A DNA stretch of 64,000 bases, from the NCBI RefSeq assembly GCF_014649115.1, contig NZ_BMSK01000002.1, positions 1-64,000 of the forward strand, given 5' to 3'. Made by a program: the position numbers and the translations under genes. The notes under the pieces were generated by a model that was not told where the DNA came from, searched no databases, and saw only the letters and a program-made list of their open reading frames with translations. Shown one piece after another: positions 1-8,016 of the stretch (positions are counted from its first letter, which is position 1; each line of letters begins with the position of its first letter). Origin of the DNA: Streptomyces eurythermus. Its GTDB lineage: Bacteria > Actinomycetota > Actinomycetes > Streptomycetales > Streptomycetaceae.

Positions 1-126
1 GGCGGAGCCGAGGGTGTCGTCCGCGGCGGTGGCGGTGTGCGACAGGGCCGTGACCATCGACGCGGCGAGCAGCGCGGTGGTGACCGCCCCGGCCGCCCGC
101 CGGGGCAGCGATCTAGGCATGAGCAT
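1..126 (-). CDS. Secreted protein, N-terminal part (cut by window edge)
   Basis: Only the first 42 codons lie in the window. The translation begins MLMPRSLPRRAAGA and continues with a hydrophobic stretch (VTTALLAASMVTAL) and an Ala-rich cleavage region (SHTATAADD). This is a typical Sec signal peptide with an arginine-containing n-region. A Shine-Dalgarno AGGAGA sits 5 nt before the ATG at 126; the ATG at 120 is a possible alternative. The mature protein is outside the window, so its function cannot be stated. Confidence 0.6.
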   Translation of the reverse strand, partial: MLMPRSLPRRAAGAVTTALLAASMVTALSHTATAADDTLGSA

Positions 127-335
127 GCCATCTCCTGGAGTCGAAACTTTCGTACGTACTATCGAATGTGACGGGCAGATTACGAACCGAAGCGGCGTCG
201 GTCAACGGGTCCGGAGGGTTCGAATGTTTCGGTAGGCCCCGCGCCGCCGCAGGCTCGGCCGGGGGTCTCAACAGCGGTGTGGGAGCCGCCTGTTGCGGCA
301 CTAGAATCGCCGAGCCGAGGAACAAGGGGGGCAGC

Positions 336-1268
336 ATGGCGGTCGCCATGGTCGACGCCGTCAGGCTCGCGAAAGCGAACCGACGAAGGTACGAGCACCT
401 GGTCGAGTGCCAGGAGGAACTCGGTCAGCGGGCCGCCGCCGAGAACACCGCCCAGCAGAAGGCACGACAGGCGCTCCACGACGAGGCCCTCGTCCCCTTC
501 CGTGACGTCTTCCAGCGCCTCGAGCGCGTCGATCCGGTGGAGTTGACCGAGGTCGAACTGCCCACCGTCGACGGCGAGGTGGGCGTCGAGTTCCGCCGGC
601 TGCGCGAGGGCGCCGTGAGGGCCGCCGTCGGCGCGCTGGCAGGCGGCGCGCTCGCCGGTTCCGGCGCCGGAGCAGGCACCTTTGTCGCGGTCGGAGCCTT
701 CGCCACCGCGTCCACCGGTACGGCGATTTCGGGGCTCTCCGGAGCTGCGGCCACCAGCGCCACGCTCGCATGGCTGGGCGGCGGATCCCTGGCCGCGGGC
801 GGTGGCGGGATGGCCGTCGGGACAACGGTGCTGTCCGCGATCGTCGCGGCTCCGGTCGTCCTCTCGCTGGCTGCCGTCGTGGAATGGCAGAGCCGCAGGG
901 CCAGACGCGGCCAACGCGAGATGGCACAGGACCTGGAGCGGGCCGAGGCGGAGATGAGGAAGGCGGAGGAGGCGGCCTCCGCCCTGTACGAGCGCAGCAA
1001 GGAGATGCGGCGCGTCCTGCGGGACCTTCGGTTCGTCCTGGTCGAGCGGCTGCCGTCCTTCACCGCGCTGGTCGAGGAGTGCGACGACTACGCCCGGTAC
1101 GACTCCCGCCGGCGCGCCGAGGTGGCGGCGATGGTGGATCTCGCCGGCCTCGCCGTCATGGTCATGAGCTGCCCGATCACCGACGCGGAGGGACGGATGA
1201 CCGAGGAATCGGGGCGGGTCGTCGCCGACGCCCGGGCCCGGCTGCGGGCCATGGACACCGGGTCGTGA
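336..1268 (+). CDS. Gly/Ala-rich membrane-domain protein with coiled coil, unknown function
   Basis: A 310-residue protein. An N-terminal charged helical region (about 1-92) is followed by a long Gly/Ala-rich hydrophobic segment (about 95-182, with blocks such as GLSGAAATSATLAWLGGG and SLAAGGGG). A strongly charged probable coiled coil (about 185-235) and an acidic/basic C-terminus complete it. The hydrophobic block looks like glycine-zipper membrane segments and recurs in otherwise unrelated bacterial proteins of unknown function (recall, not checked). The start at 336 is chosen because a purine-rich AAGGGGGG lies just upstream and the frame above it is not protein-like. The stop overlaps the next start by 4 nt (GTGA), so the two are probably translationally coupled. 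No catalytic motif is visible. Confidence 0.7.
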   Translation: MAVAMVDAVRLAKANRRRYEHLVECQEELGQRAAAENTAQQKARQALHDEALVPFRDVFQRLERVDPVELTEVELPTVDGEVGVEFRRLREGAVRAAVGALAGGALAGSGAGAGTFVAVGAFATASTGTAISGLSGAAATSATLAWLGGGSLAAGGGGMAVGTTVLSAIVAAPVVLSLAAVVEWQSRRARRGQREMAQDLERAEAEMRKAEEAASALYERSKEMRRVLRDLRFVLVERLPSFTALVEECDDYARYDSRRRAEVAAMVDLAGLAVMVMSCPITDAEGRMTEESGRVVADARARLRAMDTGS

Positions 1269-1510
1269 GATCCGTACCCGCCCTGGTCGCGGCCCGCGCG
1301 TGCGGCGCCGAGGACGCTGCCACCGGCCTCCTGGAACGCGAACTCCCCACCGCGGGCGTGTCCTCCGGCCTGCTCGGCAGCGCGGTCGACCACTTGGACG
1401 ACCAGCGGGTCACCCGTGCGGCCGCCGTGGCCGTCCCCCGACTCGCCGGCGTGCACGAGGAGTTGGCGACGCGCGATCCGGCCGGCGTCTGTCGGCCCTC
1501 GCCGGGCTGA
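1265..1510 (+). CDS. Small coupled hypothetical protein, possibly truncated
   Basis: An 81-residue frame starts with GTG inside the stop of the preceding gene (GTGA overlap). Codons have strong G/C third positions up to about 1480. The translation starts MRSVPALVAARACGAEDAATG and is mostly helical (LDDQRVTRAAAVAVPRLAGVHEEL). The final residues (CRPSPG) look poor, and a neighbouring frame continues in a protein-like way (SALAGLTG). A frameshift may therefore have shortened the gene. I do not recognise the family; the overlap suggests it works with the upstream membrane-domain protein. Confidence 0.45.
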   Translation: MRSVPALVAARACGAEDAATGLLERELPTAGVSSGLLGSAVDHLDDQRVTRAAAVAVPRLAGVHEELATRDPAGVCRPSPG

Positions 1511-1690
1511 CCGGTACGGTCGGCGGCCGGCCCGGCTTGCAACCCAGGCAAAGTTCGACCGGTGGCGGGCGCCGTGCCGGCAGTCGACCCCAACTGGTCA
1601 GCGGAGGCCGCCGGATCCGGTACACATGACGCGCCGGCCACGGTGTCCGCCCGCGGCCGGCCATCGGAGACGGGGATCCGGTGGCCGTGG

Positions 1691-2626
1691 TCACCAAGCG
1701 CTGATGACCGGCGCGCCGGTTCCGTGCCGCCCCCATGCCTCGTTGAGGCGCACGAGCCCGTTCGCGGCGGCGATGCCACGCAAAGACGCGACCTTGCCGT
1801 CGGCGACTTCGAACACCACGACGCCCGCCACCCGGCCGTCGACGACTCCGAGGACGGCGGGGGAGCCGTTGACCAGCGCGATGTGCATCGCGACGGGGCC
1901 GCCGGCCAGCCGCCGCTTCGCCGCAGTGGGCTTGAAACCGGCCCGCACATAGGAGGCGATCCGCTCGGGCGTGGTGTACCGCAGCAGCCGCCTGGCCAGT
2001 CCGGCACCGTCCGAGACCACGGTCGCGTCGGCGGTGAGCAACTCCACCAGCCGATCCGTACGCCCCGACACGGCGGCGGCCAGGAACTCCTCCACGATCC
2101 GGCGCGCGGACACGGGGTCCACCTCGCCGCCGCGGCGTCCGGCGGCGAGGTGACGCCGGGCCCGGTGGACATGCTGCTGGCTCGCGGACTCCGTGATGTC
2201 GAGGATCCCGGCGATCTCGGCGTGGGAGTACGAGAAGGCCTCGCGCAGGACGTACGCGGCCCGCTCGGCCGGCGAGAGGCGCTCCATGAGGGTCAGTACG
2301 GCCAAGGACACCGATTCGCGCTGCTCGAAGGTGTCGGCCGGGCCGAGCATCGGGTCACCCTCGAGGAGCGGTTCGGGCAGCCAGTCACCGACGGCGCGCT
2401 CGTGACGCGCCTGCGCGGAGCGGAGCCGGTCGAGGCAGAGATTGGTGACGACCTTGGTCAGCCACGCCTCCGGTACCTCGATGTGCTCCCGGTCCGCGGC
2501 CTGCCAGCGCAGGAACGCGTCCTGTACGGCGTCCTCGGCGTCGGCGGCCGAGCCGAGCAGGCGGTACGCGAGCGAGGCCAGCCGGTTCCGGCCGGCCTCG
2601 AAGCGATCGAGAGCTGCGCTGTCCAT
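1691..2626 (-). CDS. sigJ: ECF41-type RNA polymerase sigma factor (SigJ family)
   Basis: A 311-residue extracytoplasmic-function sigma factor. Sigma region 2 is at about 8-75 (AYRLLGSAADAEDAVQDAFLRW). A linker with the WLPEPLL motif is at about 103-109, and sigma region 4 at about 125-180 (LSPAERAAYVLREAF, then a helix-turn-helix). A SnoaL/NTF2-like C-terminal domain (about 190-311) contains NGSPAVLGVVDGR. WLPEP plus a C-terminal NTF2-like domain is the signature of the ECF41 group, whose fused domain controls activity instead of a separate anti-sigma factor (established for the family). The stop of the upstream FAD oxidoreductase gene lies 10 nt before this start. That is the classical ECF41 context, where the sigma factor often controls the neighbouring redox enzyme. 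Confidence 0.9.
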   Translation of the reverse strand: MDSAALDRFEAGRNRLASLAYRLLGSAADAEDAVQDAFLRWQAADREHIEVPEAWLTKVVTNLCLDRLRSAQARHERAVGDWLPEPLLEGDPMLGPADTFEQRESVSLAVLTLMERLSPAERAAYVLREAFSYSHAEIAGILDITESASQQHVHRARRHLAAGRRGGEVDPVSARRIVEEFLAAAVSGRTDRLVELLTADATVVSDGAGLARRLLRYTTPERIASYVRAGFKPTAAKRRLAGGPVAMHIALVNGSPAVLGVVDGRVAGVVVFEVADGKVASLRGIAAANGLVRLNEAWGRHGTGAPVISAW

Positions 2627-2636
2627 GGGGAGGAGC

Positions 2637-3830
2637 CTATGCGGCGACCTTCACACCGGCCCGGGCAGGTGCCGTGGCCAGGCGGCGCTTGTGCTTCGGC
2701 AGGCCGAAGGTCGGGTGGGCGATGCTCCACGCCGACCCCTTGAGGATGCCCGACTTGAACCACGCGGCGGTCCGGCCGCCCAGGTACCAGGACGTCGACC
2801 GGGCGTCCCCGTCCACGGCCTGGAAGATCGCGTCCCGCCGCCCGAGGCTGATGTGGTTGCCGTGGTACTTCAGCGCGGTGGTGGGGACCTCGCCGCCCGT
2901 CAGGCGCGCGATGACCGCGGCGGTGGCCTGCATCGAGGTGTAACCGGCCGAGGCGCACGACATCGGCAGCGGCCGGCCGTTGTCGCCGATCGCGTGGACG
3001 CAGTCACCGGCGGCGTAGACGTCCGGGTGCGAGACCGACCGCATGGTGCGGTCGACGACGATCTGCCCGGTCCCGGTGACCTCCAGACCACTGGCGCCCG
3101 CGAGGGGGTGGACGGCGAACCCGGCCGACCACACGGTGACGTCGGCCGGCACGGACGTACCGTCGGCGGTGATCGCCCGGGCCGGCTCGACGGCTTCGAT
3201 GCCGCTGTGCTCGTGGACGGTGATACCGAGCCGGTCGAAGGCCTGACTCAGGTGACGGCGGGCCTTCGGGGAGAGCCAGGCACCCAACTCCCCGCGGGCG
3301 GCGAGCGCGACCGAGAGGTCGGGCCGGGACTCGGCGAACTCGGTGGCGGCCTCGATGCCGGTCAGCCCCTCGCCGACGACCAGCACGGTACCGCCCGCGC
3401 CCAGCCCGGCCAGGCGCTCGCGCAGACGCAGCGCCGAGGACAGGCCGGTCACATCGAAGGCGTGCTCGGCCACGCCGGGCACGCCGTGGTGCGCCACGGA
3501 ACTGCCCAGCGCGTAAAGAAGCGTGTCGTAGGCGAGTTCACCGGCCGCGCCGTCCGCGCCGGTGAGGGCCACCGTCCTGCGGTCGGGGTCGACGCCGGTG
3601 ACGCGCGCCAGGCGCAGCCGCACCCCGGTACCCGCGAACACGTCGGTGAGCTTGCGGAACGCCAGGTCCCGGCCGCCGGCGAACTGATGGAGCCGCATCC
3701 GCTCGACGAAGTCGGGCACGGCGTTGACGACGGTGATCTCGGCGTCGGCGGGGGAAAGCCGGCGGGCCAGGTTCCCGGCGGCGAAGGCCCCGGCGTATCC
3801 GGCGCCGAGTACGACGATGCGGTGCTTCAC
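2637..3830 (-). CDS. FAD-dependent pyridine nucleotide-disulphide-type oxidoreductase (NDH-2-like)
   Basis: A 397-residue flavoprotein starting VKHRIVVLGAGYAGAFAAGN, with the N-terminal FAD-binding GxGxxG motif. A second Rossmann fold lies mid-protein (TVLVVGEGLTGIEAATEFAE), and a C-terminal FAD contact follows (HPDVYAAGDCVH). This is the layout of type II NADH dehydrogenases and related quinone/ferredoxin reductases. The GTG at 3830 is preferred over longer starts because AGGAG lies about 7 nt upstream and the fold begins at once. The gene is directly upstream of the ECF41 sigma gene (10-nt gap), so the two are probably co-transcribed. The exact substrate cannot be read from the sequence. 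Confidence 0.85.
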   Translation of the reverse strand: MKHRIVVLGAGYAGAFAAGNLARRLSPADAEITVVNAVPDFVERMRLHQFAGGRDLAFRKLTDVFAGTGVRLRLARVTGVDPDRRTVALTGADGAAGELAYDTLLYALGSSVAHHGVPGVAEHAFDVTGLSSALRLRERLAGLGAGGTVLVVGEGLTGIEAATEFAESRPDLSVALAARGELGAWLSPKARRHLSQAFDRLGITVHEHSGIEAVEPARAITADGTSVPADVTVWSAGFAVHPLAGASGLEVTGTGQIVVDRTMRSVSHPDVYAAGDCVHAIGDNGRPLPMSCASAGYTSMQATAAVIARLTGGEVPTTALKYHGNHISLGRRDAIFQAVDGDARSTSWYLGGRTAAWFKSGILKGSAWSIAHPTFGLPKHKRRLATAPARAGVKVAA

Positions 3831-4049
3831 GGCAATGCTCCTGTCTCGTTCGCGTGCCCCTTGAACGAGACGGAGCCGCGATTCCTGACAGAAGCCGGAT
3901 GTGACGTGGGTCACCGAGCGGCGGTGAGTGGAACCGCGTACCGGTGAAGACCTGCCGACGCCCTCGCCGAGACGGCCGGCGAAGCGACGAGGAGGAAGCT
4001 GCCCCACCACACGAACAACTCCGAGATCTGCGGATGCGTGCCGCTCCGC

Positions 4050-4077
4050 GCCCCCGCCTCCTCCCGGAAGCGGGGGC
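4050..4077 (-). terminator. Probable terminator of the DJ-1/PfpI gene
   Basis: GCCCCCGC (4050-4057) pairs with GCGGGGGC (4070-4077) across a 12-nt loop, about 45 nt past the stop at 4123. There is no U-tract, as usual in Streptomyces. The rest of 3831-4122 holds no convincing gene, only the promoter side of the FAD oxidoreductase. Confidence 0.5.
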
Positions 4078-4122
4078 CCTCTCTGTGCCGACCTCGATTC
4101 ACGAGGCGTCCTCACCTCGGAG

Positions 4123-4854
4123 TCAGGGCGCCTGCCACACCGTTCCGCGTGCCTCGTACTCCAGCATCGTCTCGACGCCGGTCGCGGCGTCCGATCCGAG
4201 TTCGCGTCTCACCAGCCACAGGCCCAGTTCAAGTCCTGAGGTGATGCCACCGGCGGTGACGAGGTCGCCGTCGTCGACCACACGCGCGTTCTTGACGAGA
4301 CCACCCTGTTCCGCGAGGTACGCCTTCGCGCCGTGGTGTGTGGTGCACGGGCGCCCCCGGGTCAGGCCGGCCGCGGACAGCAGTACCGCTCCGGTGCACA
4401 GCGAGCTGATCGTCAGCCCCTCGCGGGGAGCCGCGGCGAGCGCTCGCGGGAGGGCGCCGTCGTCGATCTCGGCCCAGACGCCCGGACCGTCCCGGCGCGT
4501 GTAGCCGCCGCCCGGCACCACGATCAGGTCCGTCTCCCGCGCCGCCCAACGGTGCTTGACCTGGATGCCCGTACCGTACGCGCACCGGATCAGCCCCGGG
4601 CGTCCGGTGGTGACGTACCGGACCTCGACGCCGTTCGGGCTGTGCATGGCAGCGGCCGAGAAGACCTCGTAAGGAGCGATGCAGTCCAGTTCCTCGACCC
4701 CGTCGAACACCACGATGTCGACCCGCAGCGGCCCCGTCCGCCGGGTCGCGGCAGCCGCTGTCCGAGTGCTCGCGGCGGTGGCCGCCAGCGTCCCGGTCCC
4801 CAAAGTCGCCGCGCCCGCCGCTGACGTCCGGCGAAGAAACTCTCTGCGTTCCAT
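4123..4854 (-). CDS. Tat-exported DJ-1/PfpI family protein (isonitrile-hydratase-like)
   Basis: A 243-residue protein. The N-terminus has a twin-arginine signal (MERREFLRRTS, then an Ala-rich hydrophobic stretch to about residue 35), so it should be exported folded. The rest is a DJ-1/PfpI glutamine-amidotransferase-like domain. It has LRVDIVVFDGVEELD near residue 43, the nucleophile elbow SSLCTGAVLLSAAGL with Cys153, and THHGAK further on. The SLCTGA context and length fit the isonitrile hydratase/transcriptional-regulator-related branch. A Tat-exported member is less usual. It is a monocistronic gene reading away from the His/Met-rich protein gene at 5073, with a hairpin after the stop. Confidence 0.85.
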   Translation of the reverse strand: MERREFLRRTSAAGAATLGTGTLAATAASTRTAAAATRRTGPLRVDIVVFDGVEELDCIAPYEVFSAAAMHSPNGVEVRYVTTGRPGLIRCAYGTGIQVKHRWAARETDLIVVPGGGYTRRDGPGVWAEIDDGALPRALAAAPREGLTISSLCTGAVLLSAAGLTRGRPCTTHHGAKAYLAEQGGLVKNARVVDDGDLVTAGGITSGLELGLWLVRRELGSDAATGVETMLEYEARGTVWQAP

Positions 4855-5072
4855 CGGTGTGCCTCCTGTGTGAGCCGTGATGGCCTTCGGGAAACGGCAT
4901 GCGGTCCGTGAACTGCCCGCGGGGTAGTGGTCGTTCGAGAGGGCCCCTGAGTTCCCGCGTAAGACGACGTGTGCGAGGCGACGGCTCCCCGTCCCCGGCC
5001 CGGCCCGGATCCGCCGCCCTCCGGCATACCCCCGCGCGACGCGTCGGGGGCGGACTGCGAGGATGAGGCGCC

Positions 5073-5807
5073 ATGAGGGCTGGGTGGTGTTCCCGCACGC
5101 TCAGGGCCGCCGTGTTCGCGGCCGTCTGTGTGCTGCTCGCCTCCCTGGGTCACGTCATGATGTCGGGGACCGCGGTGCCCTGGTGGGCCATGGCCGGGGG
5201 CGCGGTGGTGACCGGCGGCACGGCCTGGCTGCTGGCCGGACGGGAGCGCGGGCCGGTCGCGGTCGGCTCCCTCGTGGTCGTCGCCCAGGCCGTACTCCAC
5301 GCCTCGTTCGCGCTCACCCAGGCAGCCGTGCACCCCCGGATCCCGGGTGCCGGGTCACTCGGCCGGCAGTGGCTGGGCTACCTGCTGTGCGGTTCACCGC
5401 CGGGTCCCGGCCCGCGCCACGGTGCCATGCCGACGTCCATGGCCTCCATGGATCACACGATGGGCGGCATGCACTCCATGGGGCCGATGGACCACATGGG
5501 GGCCACGCACCTTCCCGGCCACGGCATGTCCGGCATGTCCTCGGCCGCAATGCTCACCGCCCACCTGCTGGCCGCGCTGCTGTGCGGCCTGTGGCTCGCT
5601 TACGGCGAGCGGGCCGCGTTCCGTATCCTGCGGGTCCTCGCCGGATGGCTCGTCGCTCCGCTGCGGCTGGTCCTCCGGCTGCCCGTGCCGCCCTACCGGC
5701 CCCGCCTCCGCGCCCGCCGGGGCCGTTCGGACGGCACGCTGCGGCGGCTCCTTCTCACCCGTGCGGTCACGTCCCGGGGGCCGCCCGCGGGGTGCGCTGT
5801 CGCCTGA
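5073..5807 (+). CDS. His/Met-rich multi-spanning membrane protein (putative copper handling)
   Basis: A 244-residue membrane protein. Hydrophobic segments occur at about 12-32, 36-54, 60-80 and 155-175. Between them is a loop (about 115-155) crowded with Met and His (MASMDHTMGGMHSMGPMDHM, then GHGMSGMSS). Alternating Met/His clusters are typical of copper-binding loops in CopB/PcoB-like and other periplasmic copper proteins, so a copper role is inferred. The C-terminus (about 195-244) is Arg/Pro-rich and cytoplasmic in character. It precedes an ECF sigma gene in the same direction, separated by three 25-bp tandem repeats. The substrate is not proven. Confidence 0.7.
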   Translation: MRAGWCSRTLRAAVFAAVCVLLASLGHVMMSGTAVPWWAMAGGAVVTGGTAWLLAGRERGPVAVGSLVVVAQAVLHASFALTQAAVHPRIPGAGSLGRQWLGYLLCGSPPGPGPRHGAMPTSMASMDHTMGGMHSMGPMDHMGATHLPGHGMSGMSSAAMLTAHLLAALLCGLWLAYGERAAFRILRVLAGWLVAPLRLVLRLPVPPYRPRLRARRGRSDGTLRRLLLTRAVTSRGPPAGCAVA

Positions 5808-5813
5808 CGACAG

Positions 5814-5888
5814 CGGGATTCCCGAGGCCGTACGCACACCGGATCCCCGAGACCGTGCACAATCCGGATTCCCGGGACCGTACGCGAA
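5814..5888 (+). repeat. Three contiguous 25-bp tandem repeats (possible operator array)
   Basis: Units 5814-5838, 5839-5863 and 5864-5888 are imperfect copies of one 25-bp sequence: CCGGATTCCCGAGACCGTAC followed by a variable 5 nt. The array begins 6 nt after the stop of the His/Met-rich protein gene and ends about 160 bp before the ECF sigma gene. Each unit contains GGATTCCCG-like and CCGTACG-like half sites, so regulator binding is plausible. Confidence 0.75.
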
Positions 5889-6047
5889 GACGACGAGCCG
5901 TCGGTTCCTCGCCTCGGGCACCGGCCGCGCGCTGTCGCGCCCGGCCGTTCACCCCTTTCACCGGTACCGCCGTGCGGCGCGCACCAGCCTGTGCGCGCCC
6001 CGCGCGGAGCCGGTGTGCCCGGATCCCTGAGAAGGAGAGACAGCAAG

Positions 6048-6665
6048 GTGCTCACTCCTGCCCCGACCACACCGCGCGAAGCCGCGGACCGAGGCCCGCG
6101 GGACGACGCGATCACGGCCTGGGCGCTCGCCGCCCGCGGCGGCGACCCCGATGCCGTCGACCTGTTCGTCCGCGCCCTGCACCGGGACGTCCACCGCTAT
6201 GTGACGTTCCTCGGAGCCGACCCCCACACCGCCGACGACCTGACCCAGGACACCTTCCTACGGGCCCTGGGCAGTCTGCACCGCTTCGAAGGCCGCTCCT
6301 CGGCCCGCACCTGGCTGCTGTCCATCGCCCGCCGCGCGCTGGTCGACAGCATCCGCCACAGCTCCACCCGGCCCCGCCTGTCCGGCACCGGCGACTGGCA
6401 GGCTGCCGCCGAACACGCCCAGCCACGCGGACTGCCCGGCTTCGACGACGGCATCGCCCTCGCCGACCTGCTGGACACGCTCCCCGACGACCGCCGCGAG
6501 GCATTCGTCCTCACGCAACTGCTCGGACTTCCCTACGCCGAAGCGGCCGACGTGAGCGGCTGCCCGGTGGGCACGGTGCGCTCACGGGTCGCGCGCGCCC
6601 GCACCTCACTGATCGAGTGGCTCCGGGAAGCCGAGCACCACGCGCCGGCGCCCGCAGCCGCCTGA
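6048..6665 (+). CDS. ECF-family RNA polymerase sigma factor
   Basis: A 205-residue sigma factor with only regions 2 and 4. Region 2 is at about 25-95 (VTFLGADPHTADDLTQDTFLRAL and ARTWLLSIARRALVDSIR). Region 4 is at about 135-190 (LPDDRREAFVLTQLLGLPYAEAADV, then CPVGTVRSRVARARTSL). The GTG at 6048 is chosen over longer frames because AAGGAGAGA lies 7 nt before it and the sequence above is not protein-like. No anti-sigma gene lies next to it. The upstream neighbour is a His/Met-rich membrane protein, which suggests that this sigma factor may respond to metal or envelope stress (inference). A strong hairpin follows the stop. Confidence 0.88.
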   Translation: MLTPAPTTPREAADRGPRDDAITAWALAARGGDPDAVDLFVRALHRDVHRYVTFLGADPHTADDLTQDTFLRALGSLHRFEGRSSARTWLLSIARRALVDSIRHSSTRPRLSGTGDWQAAAEHAQPRGLPGFDDGIALADLLDTLPDDRREAFVLTQLLGLPYAEAADVSGCPVGTVRSRVARARTSLIEWLREAEHHAPAPAAA

Positions 6666-6678
6666 CCGCCCCCACACC

Positions 6679-6710
6679 GCCGCCGCCCGGTCACCGGCCC
6701 GGGCGGCGGC
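6679..6710 (+). terminator. Terminator after ECF sigma gene
   Basis: Perfect 12-bp stem GCCGCCGCCCGG (6679-6690) with CCGGGCGGCGGC (6699-6710), 8-nt loop, 14 nt past the stop. It lies between convergent genes, so it may serve both strands. Confidence 0.7.
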
Positions 6711-6791
6711 TGCCCGCAGTGCGGGTTCGGTCCGGGGCTTCCGTCGTGTGCCGCCCTCTGCGGGACTTGGCGATCCGTGCGGCGGTCGTAC

Positions 6792-7316
6792 TCAGCCTTT
6801 GACGGCCTCAGCGATCTGCCGGGCGGCCTGGGCCGGTGTGAGGTGCGTGGTGTCGACGACCTCGGCCTCGGCGTGCAGCCAGGTGCGGGCCGCTTCGGCG
6901 TAGGGGGCGAGGTGACGGAGACGGAACGGGGAGTCGGGGCCGAGAACCATGTCGCCCGCGATGCGCGCGCGGAGGGTGTCCTGGTCGGCATGGAGGACGA
7001 AGTGCCGTACCGGAACGGCGTGCTGGGCGAGGCCCGAGCTGATCTCGCGCCAGTACTGCTCGACCAGGACGGTCATGGGCACCACCAAGGTGCCGCCGGT
7101 GTAGTCGAGGACGCGGCGGGCGGTCTCGACCACGAGCGGCCGCCACGGCGGCCAGTGCTGGAAGTTGTCCGTGGCGGGCAGCCCCGGCGAGATGTCCATG
7201 AGTGTCTCGCCGACCTTCTCGGCGTCGAACACCCGAGAATCCGGGATCAGTTGCTGTACGAGCGCACTGGTCGTGGTCTTGCCGACGCCATGGGTACCGT
7301 TGAGCCATACGATCAC
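6792..7316 (-). CDS. TmrB-like P-loop ATP-binding protein
   Basis: A 174-residue AAA/P-loop protein. The Walker A motif is at the extreme N-terminus (VIVWLNGTHGVGKTTTSALV). It is followed by FDAEKVGETL, WPPWRPLVVETARRVL and GGTLVVPMTVL. These blocks match TmrB, the Bacillus tunicamycin-resistance protein (which has WINGAFGSGKTQT and ILIVPMTI at equivalent places, from memory). TmrB binds ATP and tunicamycin at the membrane. Streptomyces carry many TmrB-like proteins without shown resistance, so the call is for the family only. The start is GTG. Confidence 0.82.
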   Translation of the reverse strand: MIVWLNGTHGVGKTTTSALVQQLIPDSRVFDAEKVGETLMDISPGLPATDNFQHWPPWRPLVVETARRVLDYTGGTLVVPMTVLVEQYWREISSGLAQHAVPVRHFVLHADQDTLRARIAGDMVLGPDSPFRLRHLAPYAEAARTWLHAEAEVVDTTHLTPAQAARQIAEAVKG

Positions 7317-7355
7317 GGGACCCGACGCTAGCGCCGTGAGGAGCCCGGGAACAGC

Positions 7356-7844
7356 CTACGCGAGTTCCTTCCGCATCAACGTGCAGATCGTCTCATAACG
7401 GCGCAACGATCCATCAGGGGCTTGCTCGTCCCACGACTCCGGCCGGCGGTCGTACGCGACATATCCCAGCCGTTCGTACAGCGCACGTGCCCTGGGGTTG
7501 TTTTCCTCCACGGCCAGCTCGGCCTGGCGCAGACCGCGGTTTCTGATCCGCAGCTCCGCGGCTTCGACAAGGAACGTACCGATCCCGCACGACTGCAGTG
7601 CGGGGTGGACCGCCAGCTGCCACAATGTGCCGACACCGTCCTTGACCTGGTAGTCGACGCCGCCCTTCGCCACCGGGATGTCGGTCGCGGGGCAGACCGC
7701 GAGGTAGTCGACCTCACCGGCCCGGGCACGTTCCAACTGCTCGGCGACGCCGGCCAGGTGGTGATCCGACCCTGCCCACCCGCACGACGCCAGGTCCGCG
7801 TGCACCAAGTCACGGGCTGACAGCTTCAGCACGACGTTCGTCAT
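7356..7844 (-). CDS. GNAT-family N-acetyltransferase
   Basis: A 162-residue GNAT. The acetyl-CoA-binding motif A is clear: GTLWQLAVHPALQSCGIGTF (about 85-104), with the Q/R-x-x-G-x-G loop represented by QSCGIGT. Motif B follows as AELAVEENNPRARALYERLGY. The start at 7844 (MTNVVLKLSARDL) has GGAGG about 8 nt upstream; the open frame continues above but is not protein-like. The substrate is unknown. It is transcribed away from the VOC-family gene at 8017, sharing an intergenic region of about 170 bp. Confidence 0.85.
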   Translation of the reverse strand: MTNVVLKLSARDLVHADLASCGWAGSDHHLAGVAEQLERARAGEVDYLAVCPATDIPVAKGGVDYQVKDGVGTLWQLAVHPALQSCGIGTFLVEAAELRIRNRGLRQAELAVEENNPRARALYERLGYVAYDRRPESWDEQAPDGSLRRYETICTLMRKELA

Positions 7845-8016
7845 CTTCAGTACCTCCGGCGAGCCAGCTTCCATGCCGATCACGTGGGACGGAAAGCCGT
7901 TTTTCGACGCGCCCTCTTGGCGCCGCGGCCCCGCAAGCGGTTCCGTAACGACACCGGCTCCGTCCCGGGGCTTGAGCGGCCACCACCGGTCGCACGCGGA
8001 AGAAGGAGAAACCAGC

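Noticed and set aside
1177..2743. Overlapping open frames on both strands around the ECF41 gene
   Set aside because: They lack start sites and domain content; only the sigma factor frame shows recognisable regions 2 and 4.
5814..5888. CRISPR array
   Set aside because: The 25-bp units are directly adjacent without spacers, and no cas genes are present.
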